Shown here in pieces: positions 25,134 to 35,519 of a DNA stretch of 64,000 nucleotides. Under the pieces are notes generated by a model, which was given only the letters and a program-made list of their open reading frames with translations, searched no databases and was not told the DNA's origin. This DNA comes from Chlamydia caviae GPIC (GTDB lineage Bacteria; Chlamydiota; Chlamydiia; Chlamydiales; Chlamydiaceae): NCBI RefSeq assembly GCF_000007605.1, contig NC_003361.3:62001-126000 (forward strand). Direction: 5' to 3'. Numbering within the stretch: the stretch's first letter is position 1; every line of letters begins with the position of its first letter. The translations under genes and the position numbers were made by a program.

Positions 25134-26018
25134 ATGAAAAAGTTAGTTTTGTACTTTGTTACTTTTGTTGGTTCTCTTTTTTGCGGAGTTTTTTTATGGG
25201 ATAATGTGCCGTGTGCACATAAAGCCATGCAAGTTACCGCAAGCTATAGCGTGAATGTTTTTGAAAAGAGTTGCCGATTTGTGCGCAAAGTTTCTGGATT
25301 TGAGAGGCTGCGAGTTTTTGAGAGGAAATTCTCTCCGGAGCAAGTATTGGCTTTCTTCCCAGAGCATATAGAGGGAAATGCTTCTATAGAGCTAACTTTT
25401 GTTCCTCATACACTGATGCATGTGCGTTTTTCTAAAGAAGATGCTGCTAAGAAAACGATGGTAAGTCAAGAAGGAGACATCCTTTGGAACTTAGCAAACG
25501 GTGAGATGGTTCTGAATACAGGAGCATGGTCCTATTCTAAAGGATTTAGAGAGTGCTTGATGTTGAAAGCAGGAAAGCAAGATGTCAGTGTTATGCAAAC
25601 TCTAGCAAATCTTGGAGGAGCTGCTACTAAAGACTCCTTAGCGCAAGCTCTATCTATGAAAAATATCAGAGCTGATAAGGTAATTCGTGCTTGTCAGAAA
25701 AAGAAATTGATTTTCTCTACGGGCAGTCAAATAGGAAGTCATTTCCAACAGCTGCAGCCGATTAAAGGTTGTACAACAATCATCCACTCTTCTCCTGTAT
25801 GGTTGCGAAGACCTCGAGGCTCCTCTATGGTATCGCCACAATTTTCTGAAGATCGCGTAAGCAATCTTGCAGGAATGATTTTTGGAAATAACTTCCTTAT
25901 TTTAAACAAAGCTGTTGTTTATGTTCCTGTATATCAGGTGTCTTTAATGGCTGCGGATAATAGTGTGCGCATAGAATACATTAACGCGGTAACAGGAAAG
26001 CCGTTTTTAGATATTTAA
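25134..26018 (+). CDS. Exported or membrane-anchored hypothetical protein (CT546-like)
   Basis: A 294-residue protein beginning MKKLVLYFVTFVGSLFCGVF, a signal peptide or N-terminal anchor. The central part has a winged-helix-like segment (TLANLGGAATKDSLAQALSM, ADKVIRACQKKKLIF). The C-terminal part ends in short beta segments (RIEYINAVTGKPFLDI). No family recognised; in C. trachomatis annotations the syntenic gene is only called a predicted outer membrane leader protein. AAGG precedes the ATG. Its 3' end overlaps that of dnaE by four bases in convergent orientation. Confidence 0.65.
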   Translation: MKKLVLYFVTFVGSLFCGVFLWDNVPCAHKAMQVTASYSVNVFEKSCRFVRKVSGFERLRVFERKFSPEQVLAFFPEHIEGNASIELTFVPHTLMHVRFSKEDAAKKTMVSQEGDILWNLANGEMVLNTGAWSYSKGFRECLMLKAGKQDVSVMQTLANLGGAATKDSLAQALSMKNIRADKVIRACQKKKLIFSTGSQIGSHFQQLQPIKGCTTIIHSSPVWLRRPRGSSMVSPQFSEDRVSNLAGMIFGNNFLILNKAVVYVPVYQVSLMAADNSVRIEYINAVTGKPFLDI

Positions 26019-29000
26019 ACAGCGATAAATCGAACGGGAAGTTGAGAATTTTCTAAGTCTTTTTGAAGGTCGCTAGTATCGTTGGAGACGAAATAGTCGG
26101 TATCAGGAGAAATAGAAGCTATACGCTCATTGTCCTTTGTGAAAACTAGAGAGAGGGTACGCGGTCCAGGATATTTGCGTATGATTTGTTTTAATACACA
26201 CAAATGACTATGGCGTAATTGCCCAAGATCAAGAGATAGCTTAACTATAGAAGCTTGAGATCGATTATCAGTAGCTTTTGACATAGTAGATGTTTTCCTC
26301 TGATTCGTATCTTTATTAGTTTCTAAGTTTAAATACGACATTTTCTGCATCTGACCTTTGATCTTATCAAACATATCATCGCATTCTTGAATGAGCTCTT
26401 GGTTAATAAGAGATAAGTCTCTCATCCAGCGGCAGGATAAGCGTAAAGATTCGCTACGTTTATCGATAGATAAAATAGCATAAATTAAACGATCTTCTTC
26501 TAAAAGGTCTTGTTGCTCAGTATACATTTCTGGCCATATCGGTAATTCATAAGAATCCACACCGTCATTAACACGTAACAAAGCAAATTTCCTTTGCCCT
26601 TTTGAAGAGATCCGCGTGGTGACTTTATCAATAATAAATATGGTTCGAATTACCGAGCCGTGAGGGAGATTTTCAAACTCTCCTGAGTTGACAACAGAAA
26701 GTTGAGGTAAAATATCTTTAACGGCATCCATCGGATGCTCAGTAAGATAAATGCCTAATAATTCTTTCTCTTTCTTGAGTATTTCTTTTTTTGATCTACG
26801 AACAACATTGGTCGCTGGAGGCAACGCTACACGATGTTCTTGATGCATAGTATTCAAAGAAAAGAATGTCATGACTCCAGTTGCAGCCTCTTTCTTTTCT
26901 TTAGATATCGTATCATAGAGAGTTTCTAAAGTCGCTTGAGCAACATCTCTGTCAGATTCAAAAACATCAAAACATCCTGCGTCAATTAGGTTTTCCGTAT
27001 GCTTCTTAGTAACCTTTTTTAAATCAGAACGTTGGATGAAGTCTTGAATGCTTTGATAGGGACCGTGTTTTTCTCTTTCTTCGACAATACTTTCTACAAG
27101 ACCTTTTCCTATACCGCGGATAGCTCCCATAGCAAAACGAATCCCTTTATCTGTAGCGACAAAATTTGTTCCTGACTCATTAATATCAGGAGGGAGGATA
27201 CAGATATCCATGCTATGGGCTTCGTGAATGAGTTTCCCGACCTTCTCAATATCATCAGAGTCACAGGTAAGAAGGGCTGCTAGCCATTCTTTAGGATAGT
27301 TTGCTTTAAGGTAAGCAGTTGTATAAGTAATTAATCCATAAGCAGCCGCGTGGGACTTATTAAAGCCATAGGAAGCAAACTTCTCCATTTTATCAAAAAT
27401 GGTTGTTGCCAAATCTGCATCGATACCATTTTTGCAGGCGCGTTCACAAAACTTTGTACGCTCTTGAAGCATTTGCTGGATATCTTTTTTCCCCATGGCA
27501 CGACGTAAGACATCACCTTCCCCAAGGGAATAGCTTGCTAGAGAGCCAGCAATTTGCATCACTTGCTCTTGATACACCATAATGCCATAGGTTTCTTTGA
27601 GAATCGATTCCATGAGAGGATGATCGTATTCTATGATCTCTTTACCATGCTTTCGGCTAATGAAGGAGGGGATCATATCCATAGGACCAGGACGATATAA
27701 AGCGCCTATAGCAATGATTTCTTCAAAGGAATCAGGACAGAGATTTTTTGCTAACTCTTGCATCCCTTTAGATTCCATTTGGAATATCCCCATGGTCTTT
27801 CCTTGATGCAAAAGAGCAAAGGTCGTTTTATCATCTAAGGGAAGAGATGCCATCTCTAATAGCTTCCCAGTCTTCTTTTGGATTGCCTGAATAGCAATAT
27901 GGATACTCGTTAAAGTTTTTAATCCTAAGAAATCAACCTTAAGCATTCCCACACTTTCCACAGGCTTCATGGAAAATTGTGTGGTAATCATTGTAGAATC
28001 TTTAGAAATACAGATAGGGATATGATTGGTTAAATGATCTCCACAAATAATAACGCCAGCAGCGTGGACTCCTGTATTGCGGATCGAGCCTTCTAGATGC
28101 ATCGCCATATCAAGAACTTGAGCCGCCTCAGAGTCATTGGTATATAACTCATTTAGATGAGGATCTGTTTCTAAAGCTTTTGCCAATGTGGTATTCATCT
28201 CTGGAATATGCTTGGCGATATGGTTAACTTTAGAAAGAGGGACATCCAAAGTTCTTCCCACATCTTTTACAGCCATTTTGGCTTTCATCGTTCCGAAAGT
28301 AATAATCTGAGCCACGTTATCTTTTCCATGCCGCTCTATTGCATAGTTGATAACACGTTCACGCCCCGCCATACAAATATCGATATCGATATCGGGATAG
28401 GATAAACGCTCGGGATTGATGAATCTTTCAAAGAACAAATCGAAGCGGATAGGTTCTATTTCTGTAATTCCCAATAAGAATAACATGACAGATCCAGCTC
28501 CAGAACCACGGCCAGGACCTACAGGGATTCCGTTATCTTTTGCCCAACGGATAATATCCCAAACGATAAGAAGGTAGTCACACATCCCTTTAGGAATGAT
28601 AATCGACATTTCCATCTCTAACCGTTCTTTAACTAATTCTAGAGGATCGCGATCGGGAAATTTTTTAGAGATATGCGCAAGTTGTTCTGCAGTATATTTC
28701 GTAAACAAGCCCTGTTCGCAAAGCTCACGAAGAAAGGTAGAAGACGCTGCATAGCGCTCTTCTTCGGTATATGTCTGCTTTTCTTTAAGAAACTCAGGAA
28801 CATAAATAGGATAATGCTTAGACGAAAGATTCAGGCTAAGGTTACATTTATCAGCAACTTCTAAAGTATTGGAGATTGTTTCTGGATGATCGGCGAATAG
28901 AAGCGCCATTTCTTCAGGAGACTTAAAATAGTATTCCCTACTGCGGAAAGCTTTTCTTTTAGGATTAGGGATATACGTATTTTGTTTTGCGATTCTTATT

Positions 29001-29743
29001 GTTTCGCCTATTTGCACATTAAGAAGAATCTCATGCGCTAACCAATCATTAGGATGGATATAATGGATATCATTAGTAGCTACCGAACGAATTCCTAAAC
29101 GTCGACTAGTTGCTAATACAGCCTGATTAACTTTTATCTGAGCTTCAATAAATTGATGATACTCGTGCTTTAACCATTCTTCTCCCAGAGAAGCTATTTT
29201 CTCCTCTGACATTTTGTGGAGCTGGATTTCACTATAAAAATCATCACCAAATAGATTTTGATACCAGAGAAGGTCTTTTTCCAGGGCTTCCTCGGATTCT
29301 AAAGCTGCCTGAGCTACAGAGCCAGAAAGACAGGCTGATAGACAAACCAAGCCCTCAGAATGTTGGCTGAGAAGTTCTCTATCTATTCTAGGGAAATAAT
29401 AAAACCCTTCAGTGAATGCTAATGAGGATAATAAGCAGAGATTGCGGTATCCTTGTTCATTTTTACATAAAAGAATAAGATGATTTGCTACGCGGCTTTT
29501 TCTCTCTTTCTTCTTATCAAAACGTGAGGTGGGAGCTACATAAATTTCACAACCAATGATCGGCTTAATGTCATTTTGTCGACACTCTTTATAAAACTCA
29601 ATCGCACCGTATAAGTTCCCGTGATCTGTTAATGCTAACGAAGGAATTTGATATTCCTTTGCCTTTGCTACAAAGCTCTTAATAGAGCTTGTAGCATCTA
29701 AAATGGAATATTGAGAATGACAGTGAAGAGGTATCCAAGTCAC
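26015..29743 (-). CDS. dnaE: DNA polymerase III alpha subunit DnaE
   Basis: The replicative polymerase catalytic subunit, 1242 residues. The N-terminal PHP domain starts WIPLHCHSQYSILDATSS. The palm holds the catalytic aspartates in SYPDIDIDICMAG (around residue 450), preceded by VGPGRGSGAGSVMLFLLG. A helix-hairpin-helix region and a C-terminal OB fold (GSVIRTIFIIDKVTTRISSK) complete the protein. The start is a GTG at 29743 with GAGGG seven to eight bases ahead. Length is slightly above the E. coli enzyme. It matches CT545. Confidence 0.96.
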   Translation of the reverse strand: MTWIPLHCHSQYSILDATSSIKSFVAKAKEYQIPSLALTDHGNLYGAIEFYKECRQNDIKPIIGCEIYVAPTSRFDKKKERKSRVANHLILLCKNEQGYRNLCLLSSLAFTEGFYYFPRIDRELLSQHSEGLVCLSACLSGSVAQAALESEEALEKDLLWYQNLFGDDFYSEIQLHKMSEEKIASLGEEWLKHEYHQFIEAQIKVNQAVLATSRRLGIRSVATNDIHYIHPNDWLAHEILLNVQIGETIRIAKQNTYIPNPKRKAFRSREYYFKSPEEMALLFADHPETISNTLEVADKCNLSLNLSSKHYPIYVPEFLKEKQTYTEEERYAASSTFLRELCEQGLFTKYTAEQLAHISKKFPDRDPLELVKERLEMEMSIIIPKGMCDYLLIVWDIIRWAKDNGIPVGPGRGSGAGSVMLFLLGITEIEPIRFDLFFERFINPERLSYPDIDIDICMAGRERVINYAIERHGKDNVAQIITFGTMKAKMAVKDVGRTLDVPLSKVNHIAKHIPEMNTTLAKALETDPHLNELYTNDSEAAQVLDMAMHLEGSIRNTGVHAAGVIICGDHLTNHIPICISKDSTMITTQFSMKPVESVGMLKVDFLGLKTLTSIHIAIQAIQKKTGKLLEMASLPLDDKTTFALLHQGKTMGIFQMESKGMQELAKNLCPDSFEEIIAIGALYRPGPMDMIPSFISRKHGKEIIEYDHPLMESILKETYGIMVYQEQVMQIAGSLASYSLGEGDVLRRAMGKKDIQQMLQERTKFCERACKNGIDADLATTIFDKMEKFASYGFNKSHAAAYGLITYTTAYLKANYPKEWLAALLTCDSDDIEKVGKLIHEAHSMDICILPPDINESGTNFVATDKGIRFAMGAIRGIGKGLVESIVEEREKHGPYQSIQDFIQRSDLKKVTKKHTENLIDAGCFDVFESDRDVAQATLETLYDTISKEKKEAATGVMTFFSLNTMHQEHRVALPPATNVVRRSKKEILKKEKELLGIYLTEHPMDAVKDILPQLSVVNSGEFENLPHGSVIRTIFIIDKVTTRISSKGQRKFALLRVNDGVDSYELPIWPEMYTEQQDLLEEDRLIYAILSIDKRSESLRLSCRWMRDLSLINQELIQECDDMFDKIKGQMQKMSYLNLETNKDTNQRKTSTMSKATDNRSQASIVKLSLDLGQLRHSHLCVLKQIIRKYPGPRTLSLVFTKDNERIASISPDTDYFVSNDTSDLQKDLENSQLPVRFIAV

Positions 29744-29768
29744 CAGTAATCCCTCGTTTCAACCTGCA

Positions 29769-31139
29769 TTATTTTTTAGTCTGTAAACTTCTCTCGGAGG
29801 CATTCCATGTAGGTAGGAATAAAACCAAAGCAATTAAAGCACAGCTTAGAAGAGCAATGAAAAATCCTTTCCATCCCCAATCCTGAGCTATTTTTCCTAA
29901 TGGATAACCTGCAAATGCTGCTCCGAAATAAGCAAACCAACCTGCGAAACCGCTAGCGGTACCCGCAGCTTTTTTATGGGATAATTCAGCAGCTGCTAAA
30001 CCAATCATCATTTGGGGACCAAATAAGAAGAAACCGATAACAAAGAGCAGGGTGCCGTCTAACCACCACATATCTTGATCTCGGCCATACCACATGCCTA
30101 AAATTGCAAATAAGAGTCCTAAAGAAAATACAACATTCATCGGACCGCGCTTGCCCTTGGAAATCTTATCAGATAACCATCCAGCAATTAACATACCGAA
30201 AAGCCCGCCGATCTCAAATAGAGAAACGCAGAAGTTGGCCTTTACAGCAACATAACGTTTTGTTTCGATTAAGAATAACGCGCTCCAATCATTTACAGCC
30301 ATACGGACAACATAAATGAAAAATGAAGCAAAAGATAATAACCAGATCCATTTGTTCTTCAAGACATAGGTGAAGAGGATTTCTCTAGTGGATAATTCTT
30401 TTTCAGCTTCTTCTTCTAGGATATCTGCTGTTGTCTTTTCGTGTTTTTTAGCCTTTTGTGCTTTTCTATATTTTTCAATAGCTGGAAGGCCTAAAGATTG
30501 TGGCGTATCACGAAGACGGTTGATTAAAACAAATCCCATCATAATACATAGGGCACCTGGAATAAACATCGCCCCACGCCAACCACAGCAATCAATAGCA
30601 AACCCTGTAAGAATAGGAATTAAAGCACCACCAATATTATGTGATGTGCTCCATACACTCCACCAAGTCCCTCTTTCGGATTTTGAGTACCAGTGAGTTA
30701 ATAAACGAGCGCAAGGAGGCCATCCCCATCCTTGAAACCAACCATTAAGTCCCCACCATAAAGCGAATAAAAGAATAGAGGAGGACATTCCGAAAAAGAT
30801 GTTAGTGAGCCCTGTGATAATTAAACCCAACGCCATGAAGTAACGAGGGTTGGACTGATCAGATATAACGCCGCTAACAAACTTACTGATGCCATAACTG
30901 ATGTACAAAGTACTACCAATGATCCCTAGTTGTGCTTTATCAAAACCAAGGTCTGTCATCAGCGTAGGCATGGCAAAGGTAAAACTCTTCCTTGTGAAAT
31001 AATAGAAGACATACCCTATAAACATGCTGTAGAAGATGCGAATTCTCCAATACTTGTACTGTTTTTTGACTAATTCTGGATCATCAAGTTCTTTAATGTG
31101 CTTGGGAGGCTGAAAGAATCTGGTCCAAATATTCATCAT
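29769..31139 (-). CDS. uhpC: Hexose-phosphate:phosphate antiporter UhpC
   Basis: A 456-residue major facilitator superfamily protein of the organophosphate:Pi antiporter group, with about 12 membrane segments. Family landmarks include IFYSMFIGYVFYYFTRKSF near the N-terminus and WWGLNGWFQGWGWPPCARLL. In Chlamydia this protein imports glucose 6-phosphate from the host, feeding glycolysis with no need for hexokinase. A cytoplasmic loop rich in Glu and Lys lies mid-protein. Two adjacent ATGs (31139, 31136) are possible starts. It is 25 bases upstream of dnaE. Confidence 0.93.
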   Translation of the reverse strand: MMNIWTRFFQPPKHIKELDDPELVKKQYKYWRIRIFYSMFIGYVFYYFTRKSFTFAMPTLMTDLGFDKAQLGIIGSTLYISYGISKFVSGVISDQSNPRYFMALGLIITGLTNIFFGMSSSILLFALWWGLNGWFQGWGWPPCARLLTHWYSKSERGTWWSVWSTSHNIGGALIPILTGFAIDCCGWRGAMFIPGALCIMMGFVLINRLRDTPQSLGLPAIEKYRKAQKAKKHEKTTADILEEEAEKELSTREILFTYVLKNKWIWLLSFASFFIYVVRMAVNDWSALFLIETKRYVAVKANFCVSLFEIGGLFGMLIAGWLSDKISKGKRGPMNVVFSLGLLFAILGMWYGRDQDMWWLDGTLLFVIGFFLFGPQMMIGLAAAELSHKKAAGTASGFAGWFAYFGAAFAGYPLGKIAQDWGWKGFFIALLSCALIALVLFLPTWNASERSLQTKK

Positions 31140-31382
31140 AAGATCTCATGTTTAAATATTTAATATAGTTTCAGTAGAATAGGGAAGACCCGAGGTTAAC
31201 ATATGGGCATTGAAAAAACAAGAACGTAATAACATGTTGTAGCGTACATAAACATGGATTAATTGTAGTTTTCACTTACTTATTTTAGTATAAATCGACT
31301 TATTAATACCTCAGATTACATCTTCCTATTTGTGTTTTATCATTACTAGAAAAATGAAGCAACTGCCTTGGAGAATCGTGTT

Positions 31383-31586
31383 GTGAAGAGACTGGCTGTA
31401 CTGTTCATAAGTTTATTTTTAACTCCTATAGGCGTTGGAGATAATAATAGAGAGGCGTCACCTTCTGAGCCTAAGACTTGGGAGAAAATATTACGTGTAT
31501 GTGTTCAAGAATACGAGTTTCCTCATCGAGAGATTATAGAACCTATCTTTTACAAGCCCCTTGATGCTCATATAGGAAGGGTTTAA
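31383..31586 (+). CDS. Small exported protein of unknown function
   Basis: A 67-residue protein from the GTG at 31383, with GGAG nine bases ahead. The sequence starts with a signal peptide (MKRLAVLFISLFLTPIGVG), then a polar segment and YEFPHREIIEPIFYKPLD. An in-frame TTG at 31368 would place the ribosome site inside the gene. It stands alone between uhpC (divergent) and hisS. No family recognised; the signal peptide and ribosome site are the support. Confidence 0.5.
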   Translation: MKRLAVLFISLFLTPIGVGDNNREASPSEPKTWEKILRVCVQEYEFPHREIIEPIFYKPLDAHIGRV

Positions 31587-31654
31587 TTTTGCTCTTTATC
31601 TGAATTTGGGATATTCTACTCTTAAATTTGTTCAATTAAAATTAAAGACATACG

Positions 31655-32947
31655 GTGAAAGTAGCCTTACCCAAAGGGGTTTTCGATATATTCCCTTATA
31701 TTACTGATGCGAAACATATGTGGAGACACACTTCCTTGTGGCATCGGGTGGAAGATGTTATTCATGAAGTATGTGATTTATACGGATTCTCAGAAATCCG
31801 CACACCTGTTTTTGAAAAGTCAGAAGTGTTCTTACATGTTGGAGAGCAAAGCGACATCGTAAAAAAAGAAATGTACACTTTTCTAGATAAGAAAGGACGG
31901 TCGTTGACTCTACGCCCTGAAGGAACAGCTCCAATAGTGCGTTCGTTCATAGATAATCCTATGAGTCAACGTGAAGATAATAAATTCTATTACATCCTTC
32001 CTATGTTCCGCTACGAGCGTCAACAATCTGGAAGGTACCGTCAGCACCATCAATTTGGTGTAGAAGCTATAGGAGTGCGCCATCCTCTTCGTGATGCAGA
32101 AGTTCTCAGCTTACTCTGGAATTTTTATTCCGCAATAGGTTTGCAGTATATGCAAATTCAATTGAATTTTTTAGGGGGAAGTGCCACACGTAAGCGCTAC
32201 GATCAAGTTTTGCGTGGATACTTTCTCCAACATTTAGATTCCCTGTCTTCTTTAAGTAAAGAAAGATTTAATACAAATCTATTGAGAATATTAGACTCTA
32301 AAGAGCCAGAGGACCAAGAGATTATTAAGTCTGCGCCTCCTATTCTTGAATATGTGTCTGATGAAGATCGAAAATATTTTGATGAGATTCTTTCTGCTTT
32401 AAGTGCTTTAAATATTCCTTACTCTATTAATTCGAGATTAGTTCGAGGTTTAGACTACTATACCGATGTGGTTTTCGAAGCGATCACAACATTCGGAGGG
32501 CATTCTTATGCCTTGGGAGGGGGAGGCCGTTACGACGGACTTATTGCTGCATCTGGAGGCGTCGCAACTCCTGCATGTGGTTTTGGAGTCGGTTTAGAGA
32601 GAGTTATTCAAACTCTATTAGCTCAGGGGAATCTAACACTTCCATCTTCTCATAAATTACGTTTGATCCCTGTTGAGCCGGAAGCGGATTCTTTCTGTTT
32701 TGTTTGGGCGCAACATTTACGTAGTTTAGGCATCCCTACAGAAGTAGATTGGACACATAAGAAATTGAAAGCTGCTTTAAAAACAGCAGATACAGAGAAA
32801 GTAACTTTTGTTTGTCCAATAGGAGAGAGAGAGTTACTTTCCGAGCAATTAACCATTAAAAACATGTCTTTACGCCAAGAGTTCTCTGGTTCGAAGCAAG
32901 AGGTAGAGCAAAGGTTGCTATATGAAATACAGAACACATCGTTGTAA
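31655..32947 (+). CDS. hisS: Histidyl-tRNA synthetase
   Basis: A 430-residue class II aminoacyl-tRNA synthetase charging tRNA-His. Present are KGVFDIFPY at the N-terminus, motif 2 region LRPEGTAPIVRSFI and MFRYERQQSGRYRQHHQFGVE, the histidine-specific VRGLDYYTDVVFEA, and motif 3 ACGFGVGLERVIQ. A C-terminal anticodon-binding domain starts near residue 335. The start is GTG. Its end overlaps the start of aspS by 26 bases, so the two are translated together. Confidence 0.96.
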   Translation: MKVALPKGVFDIFPYITDAKHMWRHTSLWHRVEDVIHEVCDLYGFSEIRTPVFEKSEVFLHVGEQSDIVKKEMYTFLDKKGRSLTLRPEGTAPIVRSFIDNPMSQREDNKFYYILPMFRYERQQSGRYRQHHQFGVEAIGVRHPLRDAEVLSLLWNFYSAIGLQYMQIQLNFLGGSATRKRYDQVLRGYFLQHLDSLSSLSKERFNTNLLRILDSKEPEDQEIIKSAPPILEYVSDEDRKYFDEILSALSALNIPYSINSRLVRGLDYYTDVVFEAITTFGGHSYALGGGGRYDGLIAASGGVATPACGFGVGLERVIQTLLAQGNLTLPSSHKLRLIPVEPEADSFCFVWAQHLRSLGIPTEVDWTHKKLKAALKTADTEKVTFVCPIGERELLSEQLTIKNMSLRQEFSGSKQEVEQRLLYEIQNTSL

Positions 32948-34676
32948 TGAATTGTCCCTAAGCAATGTTGGAGAACGTGTGCGCGTATCCGGATGGGTGC
33001 ATCGTTATCGTAATCATGGGGGCGTCGTTTTTATAGATTTACGAGACCGTTTTGGGATTACGCAGATAGTATGTCGTGAAGATGAGAAACCAGAATTACA
33101 TCAGTTAGTTGACTCTGTGCGTTCGGAGTGGGTGCTCTCTGTAGAAGGAACTGTATGCCGACGTTTAGAGGGTATGGAAAACGCTAATTTAGCTACCGGG
33201 GATATAGAAGTAGAGATTGAAAAAGTAGACATCTTGTCGAAAGCTAAAAATCTTCCTTTTTCTATTTCTGATGACCATATTCATGTGAATGAAGAGTTGC
33301 GATTAGAATATCGCTATTTGGATATGCGTAGAGGGCAAATTTTAGACCGCTTAATTTATCGTCATAAAGTGATGTTGGCCTGTCGTCAATATATGGACAA
33401 GCAGGGTTTTACTGAGGTTGTGACTCCAGTTTTAGGTAAATCCACTCCTGAAGGAGCTAGAGATTACCTTGTTCCTTCTAGGATATATCCTGGAAGTTTT
33501 TATGCTTTACCTCAGTCTCCACAATTGTTTAAACAAATTCTGATGGTGGGTGGTTTAGATCGTTATTTTCAAATAGCCACTTGTTTTAGAGATGAAGATC
33601 TTCGCGCAGATCGTCAGCCAGAATTTGCTCAGATTGATATTGAGATGAGTTTTGCTACACCTGATGATCTCTTCCCTATTATTGAACAATTAGTGGTCGA
33701 GATGTTTTCTGTTCAGGGAATTAAAATAGATCTGCCCTTGCCTAGAATGACGTATCAAGAAGCAAAAGATTTGTATGGAACGGATAAGCCAGATCTTCGA
33801 TTTGGTTTGCAATTACGCGATTGTCGAGAGCATGCAAAACAGTTTTCTTTCTCTATCTTTTTAGATCAGCTGGCGCAGGGAGGCACAATAAAAGGTTTCT
33901 GTGTTCCTGGTGGTGCAGACATGTCCCGTAAACAGCTTGATGTTTACACAGAGTTTGTAAAGCGTTACGGCGCTATGGGCCTTGTTTGGATTAAAAAACA
34001 AGAAAATGGCTTAGCTTCTAATGTTGCTAAATTTGCGTCAGAAGAGGTGTTTGACGCCATGTTTGCTGATTTTAGTGCTAAAGATAATGATATCTTACTT
34101 TTGATAGCAGCTCCGGAATCTATAGCCAACCAATCTTTAGATCATCTACGTAGATTGATTGGTAAAGAGCGCAACCTATATAACGAATCGCAATACAATT
34201 TCGTTTGGATTACAGATTTCCCTCTATTTGCTAAAGAAGAAGGAAAGATATGCTCAGAGCATCATCCATTTACTTCACCTTTAGATGAGGATATTTCTTT
34301 ATTGGATACAGATCCTTTATCCGTACGCTCTTCAAGTTATGATTTAGTTCTTAACGGATACGAAATAGCTTCGGGATCACAACGTATTCATAACGCAGAT
34401 TTGCAAAATAAAATCTTTTCTATTTTAGAGCTGTCGCCCGAGAGTATAAAAGAAAAATTCGGTTTCTTTATAGATGCTTTAAGTTTTGGTACACCACCAC
34501 ATTTAGGAATTGCTTTAGGTTTGGATCGTATTATGATGGTGTTAACAGGGGCTGAAGGTATTCGAGAAGTAATAGCTTTCCCGAAAACTCAAAAGGCTGC
34601 AGATTTGATGATGAATGCGCCTGCGGAAATTATGACTTCCCAATTAAAAGAACTAAATATTAAGGTAACTTCTTAA
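32922..34676 (+). CDS. aspS: Aspartyl-tRNA synthetase (bacterial type)
   Basis: A 584-residue class II synthetase with an N-terminal OB anticodon-binding domain (RVSGWVHRYRNHGGVVFIDL). The catalytic core holds TEVVTPVLGKSTPEGARDYL and FRDEDLRADRQPEFAQID. The GAD insertion typical of bacterial enzymes spans about residues 290-420, and motif 3 is ALGLDRIMMVLTG. Chlamydiae lack AsnRS and GlnRS and use GatCAB, so a non-discriminating role charging tRNA-Asn too is likely but not shown here. AAGG lies eight bases before the ATG, within hisS. Confidence 0.96.
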   Translation: MKYRTHRCNELSLSNVGERVRVSGWVHRYRNHGGVVFIDLRDRFGITQIVCREDEKPELHQLVDSVRSEWVLSVEGTVCRRLEGMENANLATGDIEVEIEKVDILSKAKNLPFSISDDHIHVNEELRLEYRYLDMRRGQILDRLIYRHKVMLACRQYMDKQGFTEVVTPVLGKSTPEGARDYLVPSRIYPGSFYALPQSPQLFKQILMVGGLDRYFQIATCFRDEDLRADRQPEFAQIDIEMSFATPDDLFPIIEQLVVEMFSVQGIKIDLPLPRMTYQEAKDLYGTDKPDLRFGLQLRDCREHAKQFSFSIFLDQLAQGGTIKGFCVPGGADMSRKQLDVYTEFVKRYGAMGLVWIKKQENGLASNVAKFASEEVFDAMFADFSAKDNDILLLIAAPESIANQSLDHLRRLIGKERNLYNESQYNFVWITDFPLFAKEEGKICSEHHPFTSPLDEDISLLDTDPLSVRSSSYDLVLNGYEIASGSQRIHNADLQNKIFSILELSPESIKEKFGFFIDALSFGTPPHLGIALGLDRIMMVLTGAEGIREVIAFPKTQKAADLMMNAPAEIMTSQLKELNIKVTS

Positions 34677-34751
34677 ATAATTTTATACCTATTTTAGGTG
34701 CATGGCACCCTATAAGGTGAGTGTCTAGGCTACAACCATAGGAGAGAAAAT

Positions 34752-35519
34752 ATGAAAAAACGATGGCATTTAATGATAATAACAATGGTTGTGTCCTTTT
34801 CCATTGCTTCCTGTGATTCAAGTTCTCAAAGAGGGAACCAAATAGCACAAGTTGAGGAGAAAAGCGCTGCCAACGATTCGCAACTTTCTGTAAATCAACA
34901 GATATCGCGTACTTTCGGTCATTTGCTCGCAAGACAGTTACGCAAATCAGAAGATATCATGATGGATATCGCTGAGGTTGCTAAAGGATTGCAAGGTGAG
35001 CTAGAATGCAAAAGCGCACCTTTAACTGAATCAGAATATGAGGAAAAAATGGCAGAAATACAGAAATTAGTTTTCGAGAAAAAAGCGAAGGAAAATCTCT
35101 CCTTGGCAGAAAGATTCCTACAAGAAAATAAGAAAAATTCAGGTGTTGTCGAAGTACAAGCTGATAAACTGCAATACCGCATTGTCAAAGAAGGTACAGG
35201 GAGAGCTATTTCAGGTAAGCCTTCAGCGCTTCTTCACTACAAGGGGACTTTTATCGATGGTCAGGTATTTAGTAGCTCAGAAGCTAATAAAGAGCCTATT
35301 CTTCTTCCTCTAGCACAAACAATACCTGGATTTGCTTTAGGTATGCAGGGAATGAAAGAAGGTGAAACTCGTATCCTTTACATCCATCCTGATCTTGCTT
35401 ATGGAACTTCTGGCCAACTGCCTCCGAACTCTTTATTGATTTTTGAAATCAATTTAATCGAAACTACAGATGATTCTGTAGCAGCACAAAACACAGAGAA
35501 TGAAAACACTGCCTCATGA
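34752..35519 (+). CDS. mip: Mip-like FKBP-type peptidyl-prolyl isomerase lipoprotein
   Basis: A 255-residue surface or periplasmic lipoprotein with a signal sequence ending in SIASC (lipid-attachment Cys near 20). A helical dimerisation region of the FKBP_N type follows (about 45-130), then the FKBP isomerase domain (about 135-235: ALLHYKGTFIDGQVFSSS, GFALGMQGMKEGETRILYI, LPPNSLLIFEINLIE). Mip proteins act in infection in Legionella and Chlamydia. GGAGAG precedes the ATG. The stop overlaps the start of trmL by four bases. Confidence 0.93.
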   Translation: MKKRWHLMIITMVVSFSIASCDSSSQRGNQIAQVEEKSAANDSQLSVNQQISRTFGHLLARQLRKSEDIMMDIAEVAKGLQGELECKSAPLTESEYEEKMAEIQKLVFEKKAKENLSLAERFLQENKKNSGVVEVQADKLQYRIVKEGTGRAISGKPSALLHYKGTFIDGQVFSSSEANKEPILLPLAQTIPGFALGMQGMKEGETRILYIHPDLAYGTSGQLPPNSLLIFEINLIETTDDSVAAQNTENENTAS

